From Hypomesus transpacificus (taxonomy: Eukaryota > Chordata > Actinopteri > Osmeriformes > Osmeridae): a DNA stretch of 64,000 nucleotides. The notes beneath the pieces were generated by a model. The model did no database searches and was not told the DNA's origin. It saw only the letters and a program-made list of their open reading frames with translations. The DNA lies in contig NC_061066.1 of NCBI RefSeq assembly GCF_021917145.1, forward strand, positions 124,001 to 188,000. Direction: 5' to 3'. Both the position numbers and the translations under genes were made by a program. Shown in pieces: positions 33,284 to 44,883 of the stretch (positions within the stretch are counted from its first letter, which is position 1; each line of letters starts with the position of its first letter).

Positions 33284-33599
33284 ATGCCAACCAACCAGAA
33301 AAAAAATCACTCGGGATTGTCACCTGTATGTGAGGGGACAGTGGCGGTGGAAGCTCATTGATGAACCTGTCAATCACAGTGATAGCACACTGACACAGGC
33401 ATCTCTAGAGGTGACTGTCTAGACACTCAGTCCCAGAGTCTCCTTAGCTGTGCCCAGCTCTCCTGAAGACCACACTGTTCAAGCACAAAACACCCCAAGC
33501 AGATTCACGACAACACAAATACTGTGAAAATATAGGTCCACCAGTGCTTCCCAATCCCACAGACTACTACAACAAGTGCTTGTACTACTGCTACTCCTA

Positions 33600-33870
33600 C
33601 CACACTGCCCCTACTTGACACAGTCCGCTCACCGTGCTCGTTCGCTCGCTCTGGCGGTGCTGTTCCTCTATCAGGACTGGGTTTCCAAGCCCTCTCACCG
33701 AGTCCCCAGCACGCTCGCTCCCTGGCCCCTCGTTGTGCGCCACATTATTTCCCTTGCTGCCGTTTCTCTCCCGGACCGAGCGGCAGCAGCTCCGCGTCAC
33801 TCGTCCCCCGACACCAGTGTCAGAGCTGCATTCCCTAAACGAGGGAGAGCAGCGCAAGAGGCCTGGCAAG
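33600..33870. promoter_or_regulatory. CpG-rich patch, possible promoter
   Basis: CpG dinucleotides are frequent here (CTCGTTCGCTCGCTC, GACCGAGCGGC, GCGTCACTCGTC) in otherwise CpG-poor sequence. It is 2.7 kb upstream of the cdhr5 start codon on that gene's 5' side, so it may be its promoter or first exon. It is followed by a TG tract and a 15-base G run (33,975-33,989). Function is inferred from composition only. Confidence 0.3.
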
Positions 33871-33989
33871 AGAGGGAGATGCATGCGTATGTGTCTGTGT
33901 GTGTGTTTGTTTGTGTGTGTGTGTGTGTGTGGAGAGTATTAAGAGCTCCTGCACGGAGCACGAGCAGAGGGGGAGGGGGGGGGGGGGGG

Positions 33990-35980
33990 CGGTGAGGGTG
34001 GTTGGGGGCTTAGAGGGCATTTCTAGAACAGGATAACCATCAAGCAGCCTGGAAGGGAGGTTAAACAGAGAACGCTGGCTAATGTGCTAAACCCCACCCA
34101 GGGGTGTGCTGAGCCCGTCCCGTGCCTCCGTTTCACTCTCACTGTGACCCCCCCTGCTGGGAGGCATACATGTGTTTGACAGATCATTAGAGCACCCCAG
34201 GTATGCTGTGTCACTGAGCAGGAACAGAGAGGCCCTTATTATGGGGTACCGCTACCAAGACACCCTAGGGGGCTAATAGCTACAAAAGTCATTTTCGAGT
34301 TACAGAGACTGCTATACATATCGCAGTAGGAGTGAGATTTGCTGGCAGAGTTTCAGATACATTTTTTTCATCCAGATAAGCCTAGTTAGTGAGTTATGCA
34401 TGCTTTGTCACTGTGTCACATTCAATCTCAGTTTTCCGTATTTTGAATTCTCTGTACACAAACAATTATGGACAGTACGTTTTTCATGAATGTGAATTCT
34501 CCATCTCTTTCTCTATCTGTACTCTTAAAAGCCTTGGGCTAACTCTCTCTGTTCAACTCCTTAATTACCTCTGACAAGGGATTAAACTGCCTGGCTCTGT
34601 CTCTCTATAATCCCCCCCCCACCCCCCTTTATCTCTCTCTCTATATCTCTCTCTCCCCCCAAATGTAAACCCTCCTCTTACTTGTGTAAGGAAAGTGGAC
34701 AGTGGCTATTGTGCTTGCTTGATTCCAATGTTACAGTTATGTTTGGCTTGTGTTAGTGGGGCACCTCTCTCTAGCAGCATGTAATGGGTTTTGGATCTCT
34801 CACTTATGTGCTGTGATTAACATTTATTGTGGATTAGTTAAATGCATGAACGTATCCCCCTTCCCCTCGCCACACATGCCACACACACAGGATAGCACAC
34901 AGCCTCTCAATGCAGTCAACACTTCTCAGTCTCATGGTGATATCATAAATAATGTATCTTTTATTTGCCTTCTCCACCCTCAGCTGTGTCCATCCCCTTT
35001 TCTCGTTATCCGTAATGGATGTAGAGGCCTCAGCGGGACACATTAGGATCACCAGAGGTAGTTTTGAATTGATTAGTCTTAGACTGACTTCACCTCCAGA
35101 TCCTGTCAGTGGGCAGTCACACATGTCCCTGTCAGAAGTGAGTCACGCATCCAGCCTCATGACAAAGTGAGTGGACAGTCCTCTGGTGTCATTTTCATTG
35201 AACTCCTTATGGGGTCAAAGTCACATCAGAACTTATTTTTTATATTTTTATCTAAGGCATGATGCAACGGTTGAGTCGGTTTCAACATCTTGCTCAGGAA
35301 CCTTTAATGAGCTGCACTCGTAAATTCAAAGCATTAGAGCTTTCAAAAAAATGTTCCTTCGTATGAAATATTACTGAACACAAAAAAGGTGTTGTTGTTT
35401 TTGTCATTGCAAAATAACTGGCTTCCAACTTAAGCTATCTTGCTTTCACTTTTAAATAACTAGCTTTAATTTTTTAATTACCAGCTTCCTTCTGTTCCAA
35501 ACAGCTAAAGCTAGTTGCCATGCAACACAGAAACTGCTGCCGATCATTATTCTGATATATATTCCTACTTAAATCCTCCTTTAGTTGTAGTATACATTTC
35601 AATATGAATCCTGAATCAATGATAGTCTGCTACATTTCCTATTTATTAGTTAAGGCTTGTTAGCCCAGTTGAAATGTAAAGTAGACCCATCATTGTGTCT
35701 TTTACCAGGTGGTGGCAGTGTTAGGGAAGCTGTGAATGTCCTCTAGTCAAAGTCAAAACTTAGTCATAAGTGGAACTCGTCACCATGTTAGCATACTGAT
35801 TATAATGATCTGTAGAAGGTGTACCTATCACTGACCAATCATGCCTCGAGTAATCAGCTCTGACGGTTTGGAATAGCCAGGAGCTCCTCCCAGCTGCATG
35901 CTGTGTTTTGCTCTGTGGTGTTCAAGATGGTGTCCCTTTAGGTTTACTACAGTAACACTTGGGAAGGCTCAGCTGAGGAG
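33990..35980. other. Non-coding intergenic DNA
   Basis: No exon was recognised. It has CT-rich runs around 34,600-34,660 and otherwise unremarkable AT-rich sequence. Confidence 0.6.
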
Positions 35981-36610
35981 ACACCAGCTAGACACAGCCT
36001 CTGCTTGACCCTTACACACCAGCTAGACACAGCCTCTGCTTGACCCTTACACACCAGCTAGACACAGCCTCTGCTTGACCCTTACACACCAGCTAGACAC
36101 AGCCTCTGCTTGATCCTTACACACCAGCTAGACACAGCCTCTGCTTGACCCTTACACGCCAGCTAGACACAGCCTCTGCTTGACCCTTACACACCAGCTA
36201 GACACAGCCTCTGCTTGACCCTTACACACCAGCTAGACACAGCCTCTGCTTGACCCTTACACACCAGCTAGACACAGCCTCTGCTTGACCCTTACACACC
36301 AGCTAGACACAGCCTCTGCTTGACCCTTACACACCAGCTAGACACAGCCTCTGCTTGACCCTTACACACCAGCTAGACACAGCCTCTGCTTGACCCTTAC
36401 ACACCAGCTAGACACAGCCTCTGCTTGACCCTTACACACCAGCTAGACACAGCCTCTGCTTGACCCTTACACACCAGCTAGACACAGCCTCTGCTTGACC
36501 CTTACACACCAGCTAGACACAGCCTCTGCTTGACCCTTACACACCAGGTAGACACAGCCTCTGCTTGACCCTTACACACCAGCTAGACACAGCCTCTGCT
36601 TGATCCTTAC
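35981..36610. repeat. 35-bp satellite/VNTR, exactly 18 units
   Basis: The unit begins ACACCAGCTAGACACAGCCT and ends CTTGACCCTTAC (35 bases). Eighteen head-to-tail units fill 630 bases with no indels. Only a few single-base variants were seen: C to T in units 4 and 18, A to G at the start of unit 6, and C to G in unit 17. Such homogeneity points to recent expansion or ongoing conversion. It lies between cdhr5 and drd4. Confidence 0.98.
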
Positions 36611-38957
36611 ACACGTCTTCCCAACACGCACTAGAGCAACAGCGCCCACGCAGAAAGAGACAGCCTGCTGGCCATCCCAGGGTGCTTCTTTTGTTCTTCG
36701 TTATTCAGAGGCAGGATTAGGTCCTTCCCTTTGCTTTTACCAAAAGGCCCCGGTGATTCTGTCTGTATGGTGTCGATAAAGATGCTCCTCTCTCCCACGT
36801 GGGTCCTGGTAATGAGACTGGTAATCGAGAAGCTGCAGTTGGTCTGACTACAAGGCGCTAGCTGCATTCACATTCAACCTGCCAATTTCTTTGGTGTGTT
36901 CGGCGCTGTGGTATTGTTCTTTTCCGTGATAAGGACAATGTTTGGATTTGACTTGACTTGTTATGGTGTATAGAATTATGTAATTTAGCAAATGCAAAGA
37001 CCTTGGTGATATCTGAAGAAACACATAGGAGGAAACGTGTGTTCAACATGTCCGGGAAGAAATGAATTACTGTTGCTTTTACTCTCCTTTCCTTATGTCC
37101 TTATCTTCCTCCTGTCACCCTCTCTGTCACCCTCTCTTTCCACATCTCTCTCTTTCCTCTCTCTCTGTCACTCCCACTGTCCCTGTGTGAGGTACAGTAT
37201 GTGTTCCCCTCTTAACTCCTCAGGTGGAAAATACCAGGGGCGGAGTGGTAACCTCATCTCCTGCTCACCACTCAGGTGTAAATCCTGTCTGTCAGATTTT
37301 TTTTCTTCCTCCAACCCTCACCAATTTCTCCCTCTGATTGTCTGGTTGTCTTTCTTACTTATATTCTGTCTTTCTCTGTGTGTCTCTCTCTCTTTCTGTC
37401 GCTGCAACTTGTCTCTTTCCACCTGTCTCTTTCCGACTATCGTTATCCTTAACTCTTTCCCCCATTTCTCTTTTTCTCTGTCTTCCCCTCTCTCCTTTTT
37501 CAGTTTTTAAAGGCCAATTTCTCCACTTCACCTGATCTGTGTCTGGTGACCGTTCTTCCATTGTTCTCATCCACTGACCTTTCTCAAGGCTACAGCACCA
37601 CAATTAAACAGGGCTTCTGGGGCAGGAGCCTGGAATATTTCCTTTGTAATGAATCCCTTTTTTATAAGCCTCCTCAAAATATTACTGCAGCTCACCTACA
37701 TCGAAGAGTTATCAGCTGCCTGGCGATGCAGCCTTTGTTAGGCTGCTGTCCACACTACCCCCTACTGGGTAGGACACCACTGAGGAGGTGTAAATGATCT
37801 CATTTATATTGGCTGTGTGTATTTAAAGGGTATGATATTATACATTAACACCCTTTGCCAGCAATCAGAGAGTTATTGTGAACAGACCCGAAAGGCGCAG
37901 AAAACATGATTGTTATCAGCTCCTTCCATGAGCTGCATCTGTCTATAAGAAATAATTACACGCAACACTGATTTATTTACACACGAATGAGAACATGCAC
38001 TGTGTGTGTGTGTGTGCGTTTAAGTTTCGTGTGTAGATCGTTTGCATGATCCAATTTTAAAATAGCAGCTAACTAAGCAGCACTAAAAGTTGAATGGTTT
38101 TCTCTCTCTCCAAAACCTCTCCCCTCATTGCTCTCATCGTCTCCCCCCTTCTTTTTTTTCTATCTCCCGACACCTTGTGTCTGTCGGATTAGCACCTTTG
38201 GTGTCTCTGCAGACGAGGGGAGAACATCATTAGCATTCTACAAATAGCCCTGCGCACGCTTTTCAACAGGAGAAAGTTGTCACTTAGAAAAATATATAAC
38301 AAAAAAAACACACCTAACAGTTGAACATGTGAGTCATGTGGTAGTTACATAGGACACACAATTTGAGCAGTCAGTCAAGAAACTAGATTTTGTGTCATTT
38401 CATAATGACTACCTCATTATTGTTGCAACACTTTAACCTTCCCTACCACAGTAGTTGGTGGATGATGTATTGTGTTTGAACAGGAACAGTGTTCTTTTTC
38501 TGATCATTAATCATGTTTGTGACAGCTGTCGGGACTGCAGCGGCTGCTCTGCTCTGCGGTGGGCCGACAGGAGCAGTGTCGCTGCACACATCATTCAATA
38601 CTGAATGCTTCACGGCTCAAAATCTCAATCACATGAAATCTTGAAGTCGTCTGTAAAAATGATGCTTGATGTGAAATCTCATTTGGACAATCTATATTAG
38701 TGTTCCTCTGTAGCAATCCGCCTAGTCCATCCCTACACGGTCTGTATGAGCATCAAGCGTTAATCTTTTGAGTATATTTAATCTATCACATCAATCATTG
38801 ACATCAGTGAAACATTAACACACATGAACATGACGATCCTCACACACACAACATACCCGTGACATACCATCTATGTTTTCTGTCTCTTATGTGTTCAACT
38901 TTAACTTGGGACAGTAGCAGAGACATTGCCTCTGGGATTGGCAGCTTGTATCAACAT
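36611..38957. other. Non-coding intergenic DNA with pyrimidine-rich tracts
   Basis: No exon was recognised. CT-rich simple sequence spans about 37,080-37,510, and a short TG tract lies near 38,002. The open frames in the CT tract are low-complexity Leu/Ser artefacts. Confidence 0.6.
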
Positions 38958-40135
38958 TACATTTACATTTATGCATTTAGCAGATGCTTTTATCCAAAGC
39001 AACTTCCAAAAGAGAGTTTTACGAAAGTCCCTGATCATAACAGTAAGATAGCCCCAAACATTGTGGGTAACCAAAACATGAAGCATACATTGTGGGTAAC
39101 CAAAACATGAAGCATACATTGTGGGTAACCAAAACATGAAGCATACATTGTGGGTAACCAAAACATGAAGCATACATTGTGAAAATTAAATAAGTCCCAG
39201 AGGGAAAAACCATAAGGGCATGTAGTTGAACAAGTTACAATTAAACAACAATTCAAGAACATGAACCTCAAAAGTGCAAGGGTGAACCTGTGGGGGAGAA
39301 AAAGCAAGCAACAAAAATATATTACACAGCAAGTACAATAGTTTTAAGAGATAACATAGAACCAAGAACCAACGTAAAGGTTCATTCGGCTCCTACAGTC
39401 AGTTACAACTAACCAACAAGAGCAACAAGACTTTCGAAAAGAGTCATTGTGATCCTGAAATATCAGGTCCAGCCAATCATGCCAAAGCGCCGTTGTACTC
39501 CCGGAACAAGTGCGTCTTGAGCCAACTCTTGAAGGTGGGTAGACTGTCAGTGTCTCTGATGGAGGTGGGGAGTTGGTTCCACCATTGGGGGGCCAGACAG
39601 GAGAAGAGCTTGTGTCGGGACCGGGCGCTGTTGAGCGGTGGGACCACCAGACGGTTGTCAGAAGAAGACCGTAGGTGGTGGGTGGGGGTGTAAGGCTGCA
39701 GGAGAGACTTGATGTAGTCGAGTGCAGTCCCGTTCTCCGCTCGGAAGGTCAGTACCAGAGTCTTGAATCTGATACGGGCTGTGATGGGAAGCCAGTGGAG
39801 GGAGATGAGGAGCGGGGTAACATGGGAGCGTCGAGTAGTAACGTGGGTAGATTGAAGACCAGACGGGCTGCCGTGTTCTGAATTCTCTGGAGAGGGCAGG
39901 TTGCGCATGCTGGGAGACCGGCGAGCAGCGAGTTGCAGTAGTCCAACTTGGAGAGGAAAAGTGCTCGGACTAGCAGCTGGGTGGAATGCTCAGACAGGTA
40001 TCTCCTGATCTTCCGGATGTTGTAGAGGGTGAATCTACACGACCGGGAGACCGCAGCAATGTGGGCTGTGAAGGAGAGCTTGTCATCCATGGTCACCCCA
40101 AGGTTCCTGAGGTATCTGTGTTGAATCTGCATCTG
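38958..40135 (-). mobile_element. 5'-truncated L2-type LINE with reverse-transcriptase C-terminus
   Basis: On the minus strand two overlapping frames encode the end of a non-LTR reverse transcriptase: LGVTMDDKLSFTAHI and LDYCNSLLAGLP (about 40,130-39,840), then LHWLPITARIRFKTLVLTF and WWNQLPTSIRD (about 39,830-39,480). This is the L2-clade order of motifs. The change of frame near 39,840 shows it is a dead copy. The 3' UTR contains four 29-bp units (39,061-39,176) and ends in the TTTATCCAAAGCAACTTCC tail (minus-strand TTGGATAAAAGC). The 5' part of the element is missing. Confidence 0.9.
39061..39180. repeat. 29-bp tandem repeat (4 copies) inside the LINE 3' UTR
   Basis: The word TTGTGGGTAACCAAAACATG recurs at 39,061, 39,090, 39,119 and 39,148. 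The other L2 tails in the window (11.3 and 62.5 kb) carry one copy each, so the array arose in this copy or its source. Confidence 0.95.
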
Positions 40136-43100
40136 TCAGCAGTCCTGTTGACCAACTTCCTACACCTTCAAAACTCATTTCATCTGCTGATTAAACAGGC
40201 CACACACCCTGAGACTGTGTCTGGATTTGGGTTCATCTCTCTATGTGTTATTTGTGTCAATGCATCCTTTATTGTGTAAAGGACAACAAAATAGGGTTTT
40301 GTCATTGAACGTTTCCCCGTTTGTCCCTGACTGACTGCATTCTTAGGAGTAAAACATTCTCGATTCAGACATAGCGGCATGGTGTTGTGGAAAGGTTGTT
40401 CGCTGCAAATGTAGTTCTACCCCTTGTGGAGATGTATAACATATGTCAATTATTTTTTATTTTACTAAAATATAAAAAAGAAACATCTCTTTACTGTTCA
40501 TTCATTTCATGTTTTCAATTTGGAAGACAATTCTCTTTTTACTTCATGTTCAAATAGAAGCTGTTATGAAAAACACTCACATCCTCCTTTGGGGATTGGA
40601 GCAAGACTGGTGTGCGAGCAGCATGCTCTAGCTGCTTGTAAGATATGTTGTAACCTAGCAACAAAAGTTTCTCCTAACTTTCGACCTAGTCCCCCGCCAA
40701 GGCCTGGCTCAGTCAGGGCATCAAATAACAGGCTGACAGCTCAAGGACTTCCTCTCCCCTGCTCAGTGAGGCTGCTCCTTTTCTCTTCTGTTCCTCATTC
40801 CAGCTTTGGCTTTCAACTAGTGTGCTTCCAAACAGAAACCTCAAAGTAATCACAACAATCACAATTTCCGTCACGGTGCAAGTGTGAAATCGTGCATTTT
40901 CTGGGATGCATTTTAATGAACGTATTCCAACATCACTGATTGATTGGTGGTGAGTTGACCATACAGGTGGTTACATAAATATCCCCCTGTCCTCATCTCA
41001 GCTGTGTAAGATCCTGCTCAATTCTCTGCCCAGCTGCCGTTTGGTCAGACAGTCGTATTGAGACTGTTGGCTGGTGCGGATGTCATCTTTGTTTAAACAT
41101 GGCTTCTACTGAACAAGTACCAGAACTACCAGAACTATACCAGAACTTAGACTGCTCAGGATCTGTGCTCAGGGTGTGTATGTTGCTCTGTCTTCAGCAC
41201 TAGTCATCATGGTGTTATTACTGAAGAGATGGCCATGATCCCCAGAGCCAGGGGAGGAGGTCCTCCTCCTGTTGTGCATTTTAGAATGACGTCCTTTGGT
41301 GTTTGGATTAAGTAAATGCAGACATTGGCATTCATAGCCCCTCGCTAAAAAGAGATCCCAAGCAACGCTCTCGTATTCCACCGTAATCTACTGTATTTCA
41401 GCAGTGAGAATGTGGGGAGGGAGAATATGGATTGTTTTAACAAAGCGGGGAACAGAGAGCTAGATATCGATGGAAGGCTGCTTCACATACCCCCCCCACC
41501 CCCCAGCAGGTATTAGTTTCTCACTGTGAAATTGCTTTGTATACAGAAATAGACGGTAGAATAAGACCCCCCGATGACAAAATCAGCTTTGTAATCAACA
41601 TGTGGCAGTAAAGACTTTCCTATCAAACATGGAAATAGTATGACATCGATTTGGACTAGTTCTGCAGCAAATCACAAGCCAAGAGTTGGTATAATATAAT
41701 AATTATATTTTGATTAGATATAAGTACTTGGAGCCCTTAAACTGTAGCTACAACACCCTCCCTGTGTAGACAGGGAATTACTGAAAGAAAGTGTCAATGA
41801 AAGCATAGGTCATGTAAACTTTTTTTTAAGAGCATCTAGATGGCAAGAATAAATTGTTTTCACTCTGGCTTTTTATTTGTCTTCGAATCAATGTTTTATC
41901 AATGTTAAATTGATAAAATGTAAAACGATTCTGTAATAAATATTGTTTTTGTCCGACCCTTTAGTTGAAGTGCCATTGTTGGTGTTCAATTATCATTGTA
42001 CTGCTTAACATTACCTTTATGATGAGGAATATTGAGAGCTATCCTCAAGAAAATCATCCTGCTTCACGTCTGCAGTATGGAAGCGTCAAGAGCACTTATC
42101 CTTGCCCCTGGGTGCTCTAACAGCTCATCTAGCTGCCTATTCAAATGACTACTTCAATTCCTCTCATCCAGCTGCACTATCTATTGTCCCATTGGACTCA
42201 TAGGGACCTGGTTTGAAATTGATGCCAGTTAAAGTTTTTACACATGATTCCTTTTGAAGCAGTGCTTTGATTCATTACATTACTTTACTAATGTGTCCAC
42301 CAAGCCACTGTTGACCTTTAGATATTGTACATGCATTGTGTGTATTTACGTTAGCCTCTCATGCAGTGGATGTTTGACAGCTGGTATTTGTTTTTGGTGG
42401 TATTTCCACAGAGCGTCCCATACTGTACCATCTTGTGAAATTGTCTGACCTTAAATTGTTAAAATAGACTAATTAGGCGTAATTGATGACTGTAATGCCT
42501 CTGTATAGCACTGCTGGTGTTTATTCTGCCTCGCTGAAGAGCCACAGGATATACAAGGGAAAGGATAGAAAAGCAATGGATGGAAAACTGCTGTTCAAAA
42601 CACATAAAACACAAAGGGAAATGGGAGGGGAGGGGGTGGAGGAGGAGACTAGACAAGAGGACAATCTTCTAATCCATGTTCTCTATTCAGCTCATCTTAG
42701 ATGCTGGAGAAGACAAAAAGACCAACATAGAAAGCATCCCTTGGATGGGAAATTAAAATAACAATGAAAAAGATGTAAAACACAGAGGTGTTATTCTTAT
42801 TCAGAAGTTATATCATATATGTCTGAATTGTGAGCATGTGAGTCACTAGAAACCTCAATCTACAGTATAACAGGGACCCTCTGATGTTTTCAGATATAAA
42901 ATTATAGATGTATTTACCACATGGAGGCAAAAGTGGTCAACTGATCAAAGTTTGCCAATTAGTCATTCCATGTTACCTTGGCAACGCTGTGGTTTCCATG
43001 GGTATTTCTCTAAAATGAGACAGTGTAATGTAAAAAAAAAACAAGAAAAGATACTGTAAAAACAAATATAGAAATAGAGAAGAGTGATGCTCTCTCATGC

Positions 43101-43290
43101 TGCTTACACTTTAGACACCCTTCCAGAACAACTCCATTCCTTTGTGACAGGCACTCATGGCAGGGCAGAGATGAAAACCTCCCAGCCTGATTCATCAGGA
43201 AGTTAGAGCACCAACACTTCTGTTGTTTAGCTGAGATATGGAGGCTGTCACCTAGATATCAGTGGTGTGGTCCCTTTGTGTACACACATA

Positions 43291-43338
<48 letters not shown>

Positions 43339-44660
43339 GCTAGTCACCAGTAGGCTATGTCTCAGCTAATAGCTACTGTAGGTGTTTTCATTCAGCTGGG
43401 TGCCAGCTGGATCCGTTGGCAACAAATACATCTCTTTGCGATGGTTGCCGTGGCCATCAATCATGCAAATTAAATTGTATGATTGAGTTCCTTCTTCTGT
43501 TGATAACACGATAAGCTTCCTTGTTATTTCTTTCAGATAGCAATTATATACATGAGCTAGACAGTACAGATACAGTAACCACCAAAAGGTGCCCTTAAAC
43601 AGTACACATTCCACGAATGATGCACATCCACAACTACGTTTGGAGACCATTATCTGCTTCCTCGCTCTCCTGAGGTTGCACAGAGTGCATCCCAAGATCT
43701 ATATGTGTCCTTCCAGGGGCTCACGGAGCGACCTCTTAACCTCACTGAGACACAAGCTTCGTGTATACAGAATATCTGCATCATTTCCCATGTCTTTGTC
43801 CTATGGAATCAATAGCAGGTCTTCTGAAGCCAGTTCATGACAGTTAACAACCCTTACAACCGCATCATTCCACCATCCACTTTAGTCCTTTAATCGTTTC
43901 AGCTATTAATGACAAGACGTGCTGTTTACAGTTTGTCAAAGACACCTCTTCACAGCACTTTTGCAATACTTCACAAGTCATAACATTACAAATGAGGTCA
44001 TTGTTAATACTGTCACTTTCACAATTTCCATTGGCTGTGAAAAATAGATTACGGTTGTGTAAACATTTAAAAAAAAATCCCCATTTGCACTGGCAACATT
44101 TTTTTTAAGTAAAATAGAAGTGTCATTGTTGTCCCAAAAAACAGTTTTAACTCCCCAAATCAAAATACTCTTATGATTTGGACAGGTTTTATTATATAAT
44201 AATGTTATGTTAACTTTGTATCTCCCTGCTCAGAATGTATGTTCTATCACAGGTTTTTTTGAGATGCAACATAACATCCAAACACTCTAACAGTAAAAGT
44301 TGTAAAATAATATTCGTTGTTTTAACCCAGATTGAATCCTTTAGATAATTTTTTGACAGTTAGTTCAATATCAACTACTGTGAGATTTATAGCAAACCTA
44401 CACATTATAGAAAATGCTAATTATACGTGAATATTTTATTTCAAGAATAACAAACCTATATCAAATACATTTATAATCATTAACTGTTCACATTTTTATG
44501 CCTCTGGGCTATGATATCAACAGTATTCACATGTACTGTAGGCAATCAATATTTACAGAAAGAAACTCAGCAATGTTTGATTTTCTATGTAAAAACACTG
44601 GAAAAGAGTCCATGTCCATCAGTCCACTAAGTTCTCTAAGGCATTGGGCAAATATGGGTG
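40136..44660. other. Non-coding DNA between the LINE and drd4
   Basis: No exon was recognised on either strand. A (CA)n tract is at 43,293-43,336. The rest is AT-rich. In human a small SCT (secretin) gene sits between CDHR5 and DRD4. I found nothing resembling a secretin-type peptide exon here, but a short divergent exon could be missed by eye. Confidence 0.5.
43293..43336. repeat. (CA)n microsatellite
   Basis: Uninterrupted CA dinucleotides, 22 repeats. Confidence 0.97.
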
Positions 44661-44666
44661 TCCAAG

Positions 44667-44676
44667 TTTATTTATT
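44667..44676 (-). terminator. drd4 polyadenylation signal
   Basis: The minus strand reads AATAAATAAA, two overlapping canonical hexamers, about 210 bases past the drd4 stop codon. Confidence 0.55.
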
Positions 44677-44883
44677 TGTATATTTTTTTAATTAATGTTG
44701 ATCACTATACATCTGGCAAGCACTTACAGTAAACCCCAAAAATTAAAGATGTCATGTTCAGCAACAGACAGGTTTTGTGAAAGACCTTCCAGAAGTCAAA
44801 CAGCATGTCCAATACAACCTATCCAGGTGTCAAAGGTAACATTGAAGAGTTTAGTGAAAGATACTTTTCCCATTGAGGCGGTT

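Noticed and set aside
35981..36610. CRISPR-like regular repeats
   Set aside because: Units are directly contiguous with no unique spacers, so it is a tandem satellite.
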